A stretch of 64,000 bases of DNA from Pseudomonadota bacterium. GTDB taxonomy: Bacteria > Pseudomonadota > Gammaproteobacteria > Steroidobacterales > Steroidobacteraceae. Below are positions 51,174 to 60,463 of this stretch, piece by piece. The DNA is taken from contig JAFEDU010000009.1 in the NCBI GenBank assembly GCA_018241425.1, forward strand, positions 17,189-81,188. Direction: 5' to 3'. The number at the start of each line of letters is the position of its first letter. Within the stretch, counting starts at the first letter, position 1. The position numbers and the translations under genes were made by a program. Under the pieces are notes generated by a model. That model ran no database searches. It saw nothing but the letters and a program-made list of their open reading frames with translations, and was not told the origin of the DNA.

Positions 51174-52343
51174 ATGCCGTCCCCGATACCCCTCTCGCGC
51201 CTCGTCCGCACGATCGCGCTCCTCGCAGCGCTGCTCGCGCTCACCGGCTGCTCGCTCCTGTCCATCAAGAGCCCCGAGCGCCCGCTGACACCGCGCGAGC
51301 TCAACACGCGCATCGTGACGCGGCTGTTCGTCGCCGAGTTCAACGCGGACCTCGAGCAGTGCGCCGATGACATCGCCCGCGGCAGCAGCGAGCTGCCGGT
51401 GAGGATGAACGCCCTTCGCTGGAAGATCGCCGCGACAACCCAGAGCGAGCACGCCGCCCTGCAGCTCGCGCCGCTCATGGGTCTCATCGACGTATGGGCG
51501 TTCACCGACCAGATGCAGGCCTTCCTCGCCCCGGGCGGGGCGGGCGCTGCGCTCTTCGGCCCCGCGCAGTCCCAGGCGAGCGGACTCGCGGACCGCTATG
51601 CCACGCAGGCCCGGGAGCTCGCGCAGCGGCTGCTCACCCCGGGGCAGTTCGCGAAGGCCGCCGACTTCATCGGCGGCTACGTGCGCGAGCACCCGCTCGT
51701 GGACGTGCGCTTCGCCCGCGTGTCGGTGGTGCAGGCGTGGGCCGAGCGCGGCGGGGCCGACACGCCGCTCGCGGCCTCCCTCGGCACGATCCCCGAGGCG
51801 CTGGCCGACACCTCGGATCGCGTGCAGATCCTCAGCCAGTCGCTGCCCTCTGAGGGCATGTGGCGCACCCAGCTCGAGCTCGAGGAGTCGGGCGTCTCCG
51901 GCGATGACGTGAAGGGCGCCCTCAGGCGCCTCGATGAGCGGCTCGAGCGGCTGACGCGCACGGCGGAGAGTTCGCCGGAGCTCGTGCACGAGGCCGTCCG
52001 GGACGTGCGCCGCAGCGTGCTCGAGATCATCAGCCGGCTGGATGGCTCGACCGCCGAGACCCTGAAGACCCTGCGGGCCGAGCGGCTCGCCCTGTCCGAG
52101 ACCCTGAGCAGCGAGCGCGCGGCCGTGCTCGCGGCGGCGGACACGGAGCGCCAGGCGATCGCCGTCGACGTCGGGCACATTGCCCAGGACGTGGTCGCCG
52201 CCTCCGCCGCGCAGGCACGCAAGCTCGCCCTCGAGGCGACGCTCCTGATCATCGTGCTGGCCGTCGTACTCCTCGGCCTGCCGTTCGCCGCCGGCTACTA
52301 CGTCGGCCGGGCGCGCGTCCGCCGCGGCAGCGCGCCCTCCTAG
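51174..52343 (+). CDS. Lipoprotein with coiled coil and C-terminal membrane helix
   Basis: 389 residues. Lipobox LTGC (Cys26) after a signal peptide; an alpha-helical body that includes VAEFNADLEQCADDIARGS and PLMGLIDVWAFTDQM; a long coiled coil at about 270-355 (RLDERLERLTRTAESS to RAAVLAAADTERQAIAVD); and a C-terminal membrane helix (LLIIVLAVVLLGLPFAAGYYVG). Being tethered at both ends to membranes, it could span the periplasm. No named family recognised. An ATG seven codons upstream (51153) is also possible. Confidence 0.7.
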   Translation: MPSPIPLSRLVRTIALLAALLALTGCSLLSIKSPERPLTPRELNTRIVTRLFVAEFNADLEQCADDIARGSSELPVRMNALRWKIAATTQSEHAALQLAPLMGLIDVWAFTDQMQAFLAPGGAGAALFGPAQSQASGLADRYATQARELAQRLLTPGQFAKAADFIGGYVREHPLVDVRFARVSVVQAWAERGGADTPLAASLGTIPEALADTSDRVQILSQSLPSEGMWRTQLELEESGVSGDDVKGALRRLDERLERLTRTAESSPELVHEAVRDVRRSVLEIISRLDGSTAETLKTLRAERLALSETLSSERAAVLAAADTERQAIAVDVGHIAQDVVAASAAQARKLALEATLLIIVLAVVLLGLPFAAGYYVGRARVRRGSAPS

Positions 52344-52344
52344 T

Positions 52345-52542
52345 TCACGCCTTCAGGGCCCGCGCGAGGTCCGCGCGCTCCTCGACCGAGACCGGCCAGT
52401 ACTCATCGCAGCTCATGCAGTGCGCCTCGATTTCCGCGCCGGTGCGAATCAGCTGGCGCAACTCGTCACGATCGTAGCCGGGCTGCAGGCGCTCCTGGCC
52501 GCAGTGCGGGCATTCAGAGGCGAACGGGTGCGTGTCGCTCAT
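52345..52542 (-). CDS. Small zinc-ribbon-like protein
   Basis: 65 residues with two CxxC pairs, ECPHCGQE near residue 10 and HCMSCDEYW near 42, spaced as in a zinc ribbon. ATG at 52542 preceded by GAGGAG. No known function; such small CxxC proteins are common in proteobacteria. It lies 16 bases upstream of... the beta-lactamase-fold gene's stop on the same strand, that is, just downstream of that gene, so the two may share a transcript. It converges with the lipoprotein gene one base away. Confidence 0.75.
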   Translation of the reverse strand: MSDTHPFASECPHCGQERLQPGYDRDELRQLIRTGAEIEAHCMSCDEYWPVSVEERADLARALKA

Positions 52543-52558
52543 CGGGGCTCCTCGCGGC

Positions 52559-53698
52559 TCAGGGCTTCGGGATCGGCTTCGCACCCGAGTCCGGCCCCAC
52601 CACCACCTGCGCGGCATGCACGCGGCCGGCGTCGGGATAGAAGAGCGCGGCCACCCTGAGCGCCAGGGTGTAGGGTTCCGGGTCGTTGCGGTTGGTGAGG
52701 ATGATGACGGTGAAGTGGTGCGCGGGCCAGCGCACGATCACGTTGCGGAACCCGATCGTCTCGCCCGAGTGCCAGACCGTCTCCCCGGTGATGCGCCAGC
52801 CGAAGCCGTAGGCGACGTTCGGGTCATCGGTCGGGGTGAGCGCCGCGAAGGCGAGCTGCCGGGACTGCGCCGAGAGCAGCCGGTCGCCGTAGAGCGCCTC
52901 GTCCCACAGGGCGAGGTCCGTCACGCTGGAATACACCCCGCCGTCCCCGAGCACCGCGCTCGTGAGGCTCTGGTCGGTGCGCACCCAGCGCTCGCCCTCG
53001 CGGCTGTAGCCGTAGGCCCGCTCCGGCACGCTCGAGATCCCGGCCTCGAAGGCGAGCGAGGCGCGCATGCCGAGCGGCAGGAAGATGCGCTGGCGCAGGA
53101 ACGTCGCGAAGTCCCCGCCGGAGACGCGCGCCACGATGAGCGACAGTAGCGCGTACCCGGAATCGCTGTAGCGGTAGGCGGAGCCGGGCGCAAAGTAGGT
53201 CCGGTCCTCCTTCTCCAGCAGGTGCAGCACGTCGATGTCGTGCAGCGGCGCGGTGGTGCCGGTGGGGATCAGATCCTCGTAATCGATGAGCCCCGCGGTG
53301 TGCGTCAGGAGCTGGCGGACCGTGACGGCGGCGGTCGCGGGCGGCAGTCTGGGAAGGAAGCGGTGCACCGGGTCGTCGAGCCCAAGGCGACCCTCCTGCA
53401 CGAGCAGCAACACGGCCGCCGCCGTGAACTGCTTGGTCATGGAGGCGAGCCGGAAATCGGTGGTCGCGGTCACGGGTGTCGCCTGCTCCAGGTCCGCCTG
53501 TCCGTAGGCCCCGCTGAAGAGCACCCGTCCGTCCCGCAGCACCGCGACAGCCGCACCGGGCACCGTCCCCTGGTAGGCCTGCATGAGCCGGTCGATCTGC
53601 GCCTTCATGTCCGGACCGGCGGGCTTGCAGGAGGCCCACAGCGGGCACAGGACGACGAGCGCCGCGATGAGCGGCAGGCGCAGGTTACGGGCGGGCAT
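52559..53698 (-). CDS. Beta-lactamase-fold (class C/EstB-like) serine hydrolase
   Basis: 379 residues. Signal peptide with a possible lipobox (LWASC, Cys24). Catalytic SxxK at Ser86-Met-Thr-Lys89; YSDSGY near 180 in place of YxN; and HSGETIG near 320 as the third motif. This set is shared by class C beta-lactamases, D-alanyl carboxypeptidases and EstB esterases; the changed YxN makes a true cephalosporinase unlikely. Probably a periplasmic peptidase or esterase. No ampR-like regulator is nearby. Confidence 0.85.
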   Translation of the reverse strand: MPARNLRLPLIAALVVLCPLWASCKPAGPDMKAQIDRLMQAYQGTVPGAAVAVLRDGRVLFSGAYGQADLEQATPVTATTDFRLASMTKQFTAAAVLLLVQEGRLGLDDPVHRFLPRLPPATAAVTVRQLLTHTAGLIDYEDLIPTGTTAPLHDIDVLHLLEKEDRTYFAPGSAYRYSDSGYALLSLIVARVSGGDFATFLRQRIFLPLGMRASLAFEAGISSVPERAYGYSREGERWVRTDQSLTSAVLGDGGVYSSVTDLALWDEALYGDRLLSAQSRQLAFAALTPTDDPNVAYGFGWRITGETVWHSGETIGFRNVIVRWPAHHFTVIILTNRNDPEPYTLALRVAALFYPDAGRVHAAQVVVGPDSGAKPIPKP

Positions 53699-53809
53699 CG
53701 GCGCACGATAGCGGCTCGAGCGGCGGCCCGCCACGGCGAGGCGGCCCTGTGCGGGTCTGGCGCTATACTCCTTGGCAACACCTAAGTCCCACCCCCGCCG
53801 TGGTGCCCC

Positions 53810-54580
53810 ATGAATGCCAGCCGTGAGCTCAAGTTTCCGCACAGCGAGGCCGAGCGCCAGGCGCGCGTCGACCTTGCGGCCTGCCACCGGCTGGCGGCCC
53901 GCTTCGGGCTGAACGAGGGCATCGACAACCACCTCACCCTGCTGGTCCCCGGATGCGCGGACCGCTTCTACCTTGCGCCCTTCGGTCTCCTGTGGTCGGA
54001 AGTGCGCGCCAGCGACCTCATGGAGCTGGATTTTTCGGGCAACGTGGTCGCCGGCCGCGGGCTGGTGGAGGATACCGCGCTCTACATCCACCTCTCGCTC
54101 CACCGCCTGCGCCCGCAGGCGCGCTGCGTGCTGCACACCCACATGCCCCATGCCACCGCCCTGAGCACGCTGGAGGACCCGCGACTGATGATGTCGGTGC
54201 AGAGCGCGCTCGGCTTCCACGAGGACATCGCCTACGTCGACTACAACGGGCTGGCCTTCGACTACAGCGAAGGGGAGCGGCTGGCGCGATCGCTCGGGGA
54301 CAAGTCCGTGCTCATGCTGCGCAACCACGGCGTGATCGTGGCCGGCACCTCGGTCGCGGAAGCCTTCGAGCGGCTGTACTTCCTGGAGCGGGCGAGCCAG
54401 GTGCAGCTGCTGGCGCTGGCGAGCGGCCGCAAGGTGAACGTCCTGCCGGACGCCGTGGTCGAGGCCACCGCCGCGCAGTTCCGCAGCGGATCCACCGTCG
54501 GCGGCGAGAGCCGGGTCGAGCTGCACTTCAGTGCCCTCAAGCGGCTCCTCGATCGCAGCGAAGCGGACTATGCGAGTTGA
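53810..54580 (+). CDS. Class II aldolase/adducin-family protein
   Basis: 256 residues. The fold is marked by RFGLNEGIDNHLTLLVPG near 30-48 and the zinc-binding HTHMPHA near 109-115, plus a later His in LRNHGVIV. Members include fuculose-phosphate aldolase, ribulose-phosphate epimerase and decarboxylases; loops are closer to the adducin-like members without a fixed substrate. Its stop overlaps the TTG of the MFS gene, so enzyme and permease are probably coupled, suggesting uptake and cleavage or decarboxylation of one substrate. Confidence 0.88.
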   Translation: MNASRELKFPHSEAERQARVDLAACHRLAARFGLNEGIDNHLTLLVPGCADRFYLAPFGLLWSEVRASDLMELDFSGNVVAGRGLVEDTALYIHLSLHRLRPQARCVLHTHMPHATALSTLEDPRLMMSVQSALGFHEDIAYVDYNGLAFDYSEGERLARSLGDKSVLMLRNHGVIVAGTSVAEAFERLYFLERASQVQLLALASGRKVNVLPDAVVEATAAQFRSGSTVGGESRVELHFSALKRLLDRSEADYAS

Positions 54581-55827
54581 GGTCCGCGCCCGCTGATCCT
54601 GCGGCGCAACCCTCGCGGCCCTGGACCATCGTCGGCCTCCTGGCTGCGGTCCTCTTCATCAATTACGTCGACCGCGGCGCACTGCCCACCGCCGCGCCCC
54701 TGATCGAGGGGGACCTCGGCTTCAACCCGACGCAGCTCGGGTACCTCTTCTCCGCGTTCTACTGGTCCTACGCGCTGTTGCAGATCCCCATCGGCGTCAT
54801 CGCCGAGCGCGTGGGCGCACAGCGGGTGCTGGCTGCTGGGCTCACGCTGTGGGCGTGCGCGACGCTCCTCATGGGCTTCGCGCACCAGTTCACCACCCTG
54901 CTCTTCCTGCGCCTGCTCCTCGGGGTCGGGGAGAGCGCGGGCTTCCCGTGCGTCTCGAAGCTGCTCGCGGTCTCGGTGCCGCCGGGGCGGCTTGGGGCCG
55001 CCAACGGCGTGGTCGGCTTCGCCTATCTCTTCGGGCCGGCCGTCGGGACCTTCCTCGGCGGGATGCTGATGGAGCACTTCGGCTGGCGCTCCGCATTCTG
55101 GTGCTTCGGGGCGTTGCCGCTTTTGTGGCTGGTCCCCTGGTCGCGCGTACGGCTCCCGGCCGCGGCGCAGGTGACGGCCGCAGCCGGCTCCCCCGGGTAC
55201 CGCGAGGTGCTGCGCCAGCGGGCGCTGTGGGGCACGAGCCTCGGGCACTTCTCCGGCAACTACACGTTCTACTTCCTCCTCACCTGGCTCCCGTACTACC
55301 TGATGCGCGAGCGCGGCTTCTCGCTCACCGCCATGGCGAGCTTCGCCAGCCAGGCCTTTCTCGTGAACGCACTGGCCGCACTCGGCGCGGGCTGGGTGAT
55401 CGACCGGCTGGGGGAGCGCGGCGGCAACCTGACGCTTCCCTACAAGGTCTCGATGGGCGCGGCGCACCTCGGATTCGTGGGATCCATGGTGTGCATGGCC
55501 TACGGCTCGCTGCCGCTCGCCCTCGGGGCGATCCTGGTGTGCCAGTTCCTGAGCGGGATCTCCTCGCCCGGTACCTTCGCGATCCCGCAGATCATCGCGG
55601 GACCGAAGGCCGCCGCGCGCTGGGTGGGGACACAGAACGCGATCGCCAACATCGCCGGGATCGTGGGACCTGCGCTCACCGGCATCCTCTACGACCACAC
55701 GCATCGCTTCACGGTGCCGTGCCTGGTGGCCGCGGCCATCAGCCTCCTGGGATTCATCGGCTGGATCTTCGTCGTGCGCGAGGTTGCGCCGCTGCACTGG
55801 GAGGCTCCCTCCGCCGCGGCCGCCTGA
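54577..55827 (+). CDS. MFS transporter, ACS (anion:cation symporter) type
   Basis: 416 residues, 12 helices. FINYVDRGALPTAAPLI near the start matches the ACS family (hexuronate, glucarate, phthalate carriers), as does WSYALLQIPIGVIAERVGAQ. No ATG or GTG fits the first helix; the TTG at 54577 overlaps the aldolase stop (TTGA) and gives a natural N-terminus. Likely carries an organic acid used by the aldolase-family enzyme upstream (inference). Confidence 0.88.
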   Translation: MRSAPADPAAQPSRPWTIVGLLAAVLFINYVDRGALPTAAPLIEGDLGFNPTQLGYLFSAFYWSYALLQIPIGVIAERVGAQRVLAAGLTLWACATLLMGFAHQFTTLLFLRLLLGVGESAGFPCVSKLLAVSVPPGRLGAANGVVGFAYLFGPAVGTFLGGMLMEHFGWRSAFWCFGALPLLWLVPWSRVRLPAAAQVTAAAGSPGYREVLRQRALWGTSLGHFSGNYTFYFLLTWLPYYLMRERGFSLTAMASFASQAFLVNALAALGAGWVIDRLGERGGNLTLPYKVSMGAAHLGFVGSMVCMAYGSLPLALGAILVCQFLSGISSPGTFAIPQIIAGPKAAARWVGTQNAIANIAGIVGPALTGILYDHTHRFTVPCLVAAAISLLGFIGWIFVVREVAPLHWEAPSAAAA

Positions 55828-55876
55828 GGCTCGGGATACGACGTGTCCGAATCGCCCATGCGCTACCATGGGTTAC

Positions 55877-56512
55877 ATGAGCACCAGTACCTACACCCTC
55901 TATGCCCGCCACAACGCGGGCTCACTCGCCGTGCAGATCGTCCTCGAGGAAGCCGGTGCCCCCTACTCCATCCAGTGGATCGAGCGCACCGAACAGGCCG
56001 TCGAGGCCTACCGGCGCCTGAACCCCGCGGGCAAGATCCCCGCGCTGCGTCTGCCCCCGGGCACCGTGATGTCCGAGTCCGCCGCCATCCTGATTTATCT
56101 TGCGACCACCCACCCCGCCGCGAAGCTGTGCCCGGCGCCAGCGACGGGTGCCTACGGCACGTTCCTGCAGTGGATGGTGTCCCTCTCGGCGAATACGTAC
56201 GAGAGCGCGCTGCGCTACTTCTACCCGGATCGCTACTGTGCCTCCGGCGCCGCAGGGGCCGAGGACGTGAAGGCCCAGGCGCTGAAGGACTACACCCGTC
56301 ACCTGGAGACCCTGGGTGGGCAGCTGCGGCCCTACGTACTCGGGGACGAGTACTCGGCGGCCGACAGCTACCTCTACATGCTGGTCGGCTGGTACCCGGA
56401 CAACCTGGAAGCGCTGCTCGCGCGTCTCCCGGCACTGGGCCGCCACCGCGAGCTCATGCGGGCACGCCCGGCGGTGCAGCGCGCCGAACGCGATCACGCC
56501 GAACCGGCCTGA
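55877..56512 (+). CDS. Glutathione S-transferase
   Basis: 211 residues. Thioredoxin-like N-domain 1-80 (YTLYARHNAGSLAVQIVLEEAG; cis-proline loop KIPAL; MSESAAILIYLA binding the gamma-glutamyl part) and an all-helical C-domain with the N-capping motif YSAADSYLYMLVGW. Beta-class-like soluble GST; substrate unknown. An ATG three codons upstream (55868) is an alternative start. It converges with the GGDEF-EAL gene. Confidence 0.9.
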   Translation: MSTSTYTLYARHNAGSLAVQIVLEEAGAPYSIQWIERTEQAVEAYRRLNPAGKIPALRLPPGTVMSESAAILIYLATTHPAAKLCPAPATGAYGTFLQWMVSLSANTYESALRYFYPDRYCASGAAGAEDVKAQALKDYTRHLETLGGQLRPYVLGDEYSAADSYLYMLVGWYPDNLEALLARLPALGRHRELMRARPAVQRAERDHAEPA

Positions 56513-56535
56513 AGGCCCGCGGGGTCAGCTGGAAA

Positions 56536-59328
56536 TCAGGCTGCCCCGGCGCTGCGGCGCCGGATGGCCTTGAGCGCCCGGAAGCGCCCGGTCGCGGACA
56601 TTTCCCCCGGGCTCGTGGGCGCCGTCCACAGCGCGTTGCGCCGCGCGACGAAGTGACTGTCGTTGAGTTCGGAAAGAGCGCCCGCCTTGGCGAACAGGAA
56701 TCCCTGCCCCGCCACGCAGCCGAGCGCCAGCAGGGCCGCGACCTGCGGCTCGGACTCGATGCCCTCGGCCACGGTGTCCAGGCCCAGGGTCTCCCCGAGC
56801 GTGATGACCGCGCTCGCCAGCTCCGGGCCGTTGTCGGAATTGGTGAGCCGGCTCACGAATGAGCGATCGATCTTGAGGATGTCGATCGGGAAGCGGTGCA
56901 GGTAGGAGAGCGAGGAGTAGCCGGTCCCGAAGTCATCGATGGCGAGGCGCACGCCGAGCCCCTTGAGCCGGTGGAAGCGCTCGAGGTTGGCGTCGGTGTT
57001 GTACATGATCGTGCTCTCGGTGAGCTCAATCACGAGGTTGCCAGCCTCCAGGCCCGACTGCTGCAGCGCCTGTGCGACGTCGTGCACCAGCTCGCCGTGC
57101 TGCAGGTGCCGCCCGGAGATGTTCACCGCCAGTCGCAACCCGGACCCGCCGGCGACCGACCCGCGCCAGGCGCACAGGTCCTGGCAGGCGCGGTGCAGCA
57201 CCCAGCGGCCGAGCTTGTCGATCTGCCCGCACTCCTCGACCACCTGGATGAAGCGCGCCGGCATGAGTACGCCGGCTTCCGGGTGGCGCCAGCGAACCAG
57301 GGCCTCGACACCGAGGAGGCTGCGCGTCCCCAGATCCACGATCGGCTGGTACTCGAGGAAGAACTCCTCGCGGGCGAGCGCACGACCGATGTCGGCCTCG
57401 AGGCGCATGCGCTCCTGCAGCATGTCCTGCATCTGCGTCTGGAAGGTGACATGCCGGTTCTTGCCCGCCGCCTTCGCGTGATACATCGCGATGTCCGCGT
57501 TGCTGAGCAGGGTCTCGGTGCCGGACTCGCTGCCGGAGAAGGCGACCCCGATGCTGGCCCCGACGCGCACTTCCATGCCGTTGAGCGGGAAGGGGATGTT
57601 CAGGGTGGCGATCAGCCCGTCGGCCAGGCGCTGCACCTCGGCGATGGTCGCGATGCCCTCGACGAGGACCGCGAACTCATCCCCGCCCAGGCGCGCCACG
57701 GTGTCCGAGGAGCGCGTGGTCTTGATGATGCGCTGGGCAACCGCCTGCAGCAGCCGGTCGCCCGCGTCGTGGCCGAGCGAGTCGTTGATGTTCTTGAAGT
57801 TGTCGAGGTCCAGGAACATGACCGCGACCGAGCTCGGGCCGCGCTGCGCGAGCGTGAGGGCGTGCTGCACGCGGTCGCGGAACAGGTTGCGGTTGGCGAG
57901 CAGCGTCAGCGGGTCGTGGAAGGCGAGCTGGCGCAGCTGCTCCTCGAGCGCCTTGCGCTCGCTGATGTCGCGGAAATTGAGGGCGAGGCCCTGCACCGCC
58001 GGGTCGTTGCTGAGGTTGCTGCCGACGCTCTCCAGGACATAGCGCTTGGTGGCACGCTCGATGCGCAGCTCCACCGGGCCCACCGTCCCGCTCTCGGAGG
58101 CGGCGACCTCGGCGAGGAACATCCGCAGCCGCTCGCGGTCATCCCCGGCCCACAGCCCGGCAAGGTCCTTGCCGATGATCTCCTCGGGCTTGAGTCCCAG
58201 GGTGCGCTCGCACGCCGGCGAGACGAAGCGCAGCGTGCCGTCCGCCCCCACGATCATGATGACGTCGGAGGCATTGGCGATGAGCGATGCGTAGCGGTCC
58301 TCGACGATGCGCGCGGCCTTGCGCTCGCGCAGCAGGGCATCCCCGCGCAGCATGACGCCCTGGCGCACCATCAGCAGCAGCGTGAGGGCGAACACGACCA
58401 TGGTCATGACGGTCGAGGGACCGCCGATGTTGCCGCGGCTGAAGTAGACCAGCACCAGGAACGCGGCGAGCATCGCCGCGTACGGCAGCGAGCGGGCGAT
58501 CGTGTCGGTGGTCGTGGACGGCTCGCGCGCCCGCGAGCCTGAGCTCAGCATCTGCTCGCGGCCCGCGATCGTGATCGGTACGTAGCAGCACAGGTACAGC
58601 ACGTCCTGGAACTGGCCCGGCAGGTAGTAGCCCTGCACCTTGGCGAGCGACCAGAGGATGTCGCCCATGAACATGGTCGCAAAGCCGGCGAGGATCAGCA
58701 CCGGCACCCGGCGCGCGCCGGTGAGCAGCAGCACCCCGAACATCAGCAAGAGGATGCAGTCGCAGGCGGCGTAGCCGAGGCTCAGTGCCTGGCGCAGGAA
58801 ATCGACCTCGCTCGCAGACGCGGCCGGCCGGATCACGAGGAACCAGAAGAAGGCGCCAAAGCCGACGGCGAAGATGGTCCCGTCGAGTGACAGCTGGATC
58901 CAGGGCACGCGCATGGCGGCGCCCCGGATCAGGTACAGTGCCGCGAGCGTCAGGGCCGCGTAGTAGCCGCAATAGAAGAGGTCCGCTGGCCCCGGGAAGG
59001 GGTCGACGTTGCGCAGCCAGGAGGTCGTGCCGATGGTCAGCGCCGCGAAGTAGAAGCCCAGGGCGAGTGCCAGGAACCCCCAGGCGCTGCGCAGCGGGCC
59101 GCGCTCGACGAACCGGGCGGTGGCGACCGTGACGACGACGCACATGAGCGCTGCCGGCAGGTCCGAGAGGAGGCCCACGTAGTGGGTGACCCGCGGGCCG
59201 CCAAAGCCAGCGAGCATCCATACCGCCCCGATGACGGTATATATGATGAGTGCGAGGGTCAGCGCATCGACCCAGCGCGGCATCTTCCCGCGGCGGGTCG
59301 GCGGTGCCAGTGTCAGCTTCGTGTCCAC
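56536..59328 (-). CDS. Membrane PAS-GGDEF-EAL c-di-GMP protein
   Basis: 930 residues. Residues 20-350: about ten membrane helices forming a sensory module. Then a PAS domain (about 365-475: YASLIANASDVIMIVGADGTLRFVS), a GGDEF domain with an intact site GGDEF at 548-552, and an EAL domain with EAL at 675-677, NISGRHL, ELTES, DDFGTGYSS and KIDRSFV. Both cyclase and phosphodiesterase sites look competent, so the net activity depends on signals. GTG start; no strong ribosome site, and the ATG at 59283 is an alternative. Confidence 0.93.
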   Translation of the reverse strand: MDTKLTLAPPTRRGKMPRWVDALTLALIIYTVIGAVWMLAGFGGPRVTHYVGLLSDLPAALMCVVVTVATARFVERGPLRSAWGFLALALGFYFAALTIGTTSWLRNVDPFPGPADLFYCGYYAALTLAALYLIRGAAMRVPWIQLSLDGTIFAVGFGAFFWFLVIRPAASASEVDFLRQALSLGYAACDCILLLMFGVLLLTGARRVPVLILAGFATMFMGDILWSLAKVQGYYLPGQFQDVLYLCCYVPITIAGREQMLSSGSRAREPSTTTDTIARSLPYAAMLAAFLVLVYFSRGNIGGPSTVMTMVVFALTLLLMVRQGVMLRGDALLRERKAARIVEDRYASLIANASDVIMIVGADGTLRFVSPACERTLGLKPEEIIGKDLAGLWAGDDRERLRMFLAEVAASESGTVGPVELRIERATKRYVLESVGSNLSNDPAVQGLALNFRDISERKALEEQLRQLAFHDPLTLLANRNLFRDRVQHALTLAQRGPSSVAVMFLDLDNFKNINDSLGHDAGDRLLQAVAQRIIKTTRSSDTVARLGGDEFAVLVEGIATIAEVQRLADGLIATLNIPFPLNGMEVRVGASIGVAFSGSESGTETLLSNADIAMYHAKAAGKNRHVTFQTQMQDMLQERMRLEADIGRALAREEFFLEYQPIVDLGTRSLLGVEALVRWRHPEAGVLMPARFIQVVEECGQIDKLGRWVLHRACQDLCAWRGSVAGGSGLRLAVNISGRHLQHGELVHDVAQALQQSGLEAGNLVIELTESTIMYNTDANLERFHRLKGLGVRLAIDDFGTGYSSLSYLHRFPIDILKIDRSFVSRLTNSDNGPELASAVITLGETLGLDTVAEGIESEPQVAALLALGCVAGQGFLFAKAGALSELNDSHFVARRNALWTAPTSPGEMSATGRFRALKAIRRRSAGAA

Positions 59329-59640
59329 GCTTTTATATCGGCACGCAGGCCCGGCGCATCAGTTCCCTGGAGCGGGCCGACCTGAACCGGCCGCAATGAC
59401 ATAAATTTGAGGCTAAACCCCACCTTCGGCCACCGGAGAATCGTGCCCCGTGACGCAGTTCTCACCCCGCCTGAGCGAACTGCCAAGCCGTTCCGGCCCG
59501 GCACCCGCCCTTCACAATTCTATAGCCCGCCGCAGTCTGTTACGCGAACTCACATATCGTTCGCGCCCGCGGTGTTCTAATGCGCGCGGCACCGCAACCC
59601 GCATGGAACGCGGCCCCACCTTCTGATGGAGAACGACTGC
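59329..59640. other. Divergent intergenic region
   Basis: About 310 bases between the divergent GGDEF-EAL gene and the lipoprotein gene, with more A and T than its surroundings (TTTTATATCG at 59331-59340, ACATAAATTTGAGG at about 59399-59412). Promoters for both genes are expected here. No gene, tRNA or strong repeat was found. Confidence 0.5.
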
Positions 59641-60438
59641 ATGTCCCCGACCCCAACCCGATGGCTCGCCCTGGCCGCCGCGCTCGCCACGACCCTGGTC
59701 GCTGCCGGCTGCAACAACTCCAGCTCCGACAGCGGCTCGGGCGGCACCACGCAGTCCGCCACCGGCATCTGGAGCGGCACGGACTCGACCTCGGGGCTGT
59801 CGGTCACGGCGCTGATCGACTCCGCGGGCCGGGCGACCTTCATCCGTGGCGATGGCGTCCAGTTCACGGGCGACGTGCAGGTCTCCGGCAGCACGCTCGC
59901 CGCGACCGTCGATGGCTACCCCGACTTCAGCGCAACCTTCAGCGACGGCTCGGACTACGGGATCGGGACGCTGAGCGGGACGGTCTCCTCGGGGGGCACC
60001 CTCGCGGCGACGCTCGCGTTCACCACCAACAGCAACACCTCGATCACCGGCAACTGGTCGCTGACCTACGAGTCGCTCTCGGACACCGCCTCCTCAGTGG
60101 GGGCGATGAGCGGCAGCTACGCCGACTCGGTCACCGGCACGACCTATAGTTTCTCAACTACGGGAAGCATCAGCGGGACCAACACGTCCAACGGCTGCAC
60201 CCTCAGCGGGTCGGTATCGACCGCCGATCCCACGCACAACATCTACCAGGTCGCGTACACCTATTCGGGCTGCACCGGTACCTACGAGAGCCTGAACGGG
60301 GTGCCGCTGACCGGACTTGGGACGATCAACTCCACGCTCTCGCCTGCGCAGATTCTGCTCGTGGTCACCGGCAGCAGCACCAGCGCCTCGACGTCCACCT
60401 ACTACGGCCTCGTCACCTCGCTCGCGGCTACGAGCTGA
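59641..60438 (+). CDS. Ser/Thr/Gly-rich lipoprotein
   Basis: 265 residues. Lipobox VAAGC (Cys23), then a low-complexity, beta-strand-rich body made of short repeats such as GIWSGTDSTSGLSVTALID, GTLSGTVSSGGTLAATLAF and SMSGSYADS-like turns. The pattern suggests a beta-barrel or lipocalin-like domain on the cell surface or in the periplasm. The ATG at 59641 has GGAGA upstream, better than an in-frame ATG five codons earlier. No family recognised. It converges with another lipoprotein gene. Confidence 0.75.
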   Translation: MSPTPTRWLALAAALATTLVAAGCNNSSSDSGSGGTTQSATGIWSGTDSTSGLSVTALIDSAGRATFIRGDGVQFTGDVQVSGSTLAATVDGYPDFSATFSDGSDYGIGTLSGTVSSGGTLAATLAFTTNSNTSITGNWSLTYESLSDTASSVGAMSGSYADSVTGTTYSFSTTGSISGTNTSNGCTLSGSVSTADPTHNIYQVAYTYSGCTGTYESLNGVPLTGLGTINSTLSPAQILLVVTGSSTSASTSTYYGLVTSLAATS

Positions 60439-60463
60439 GGGCGCAGCGACCCGCCGGCGATCC

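Noticed and set aside
52559..53698. AmpC-type beta-lactamase resistance gene
   Set aside because: YxN is replaced by YSD and there is no ampR; EstB- or peptidase-like function is more likely.
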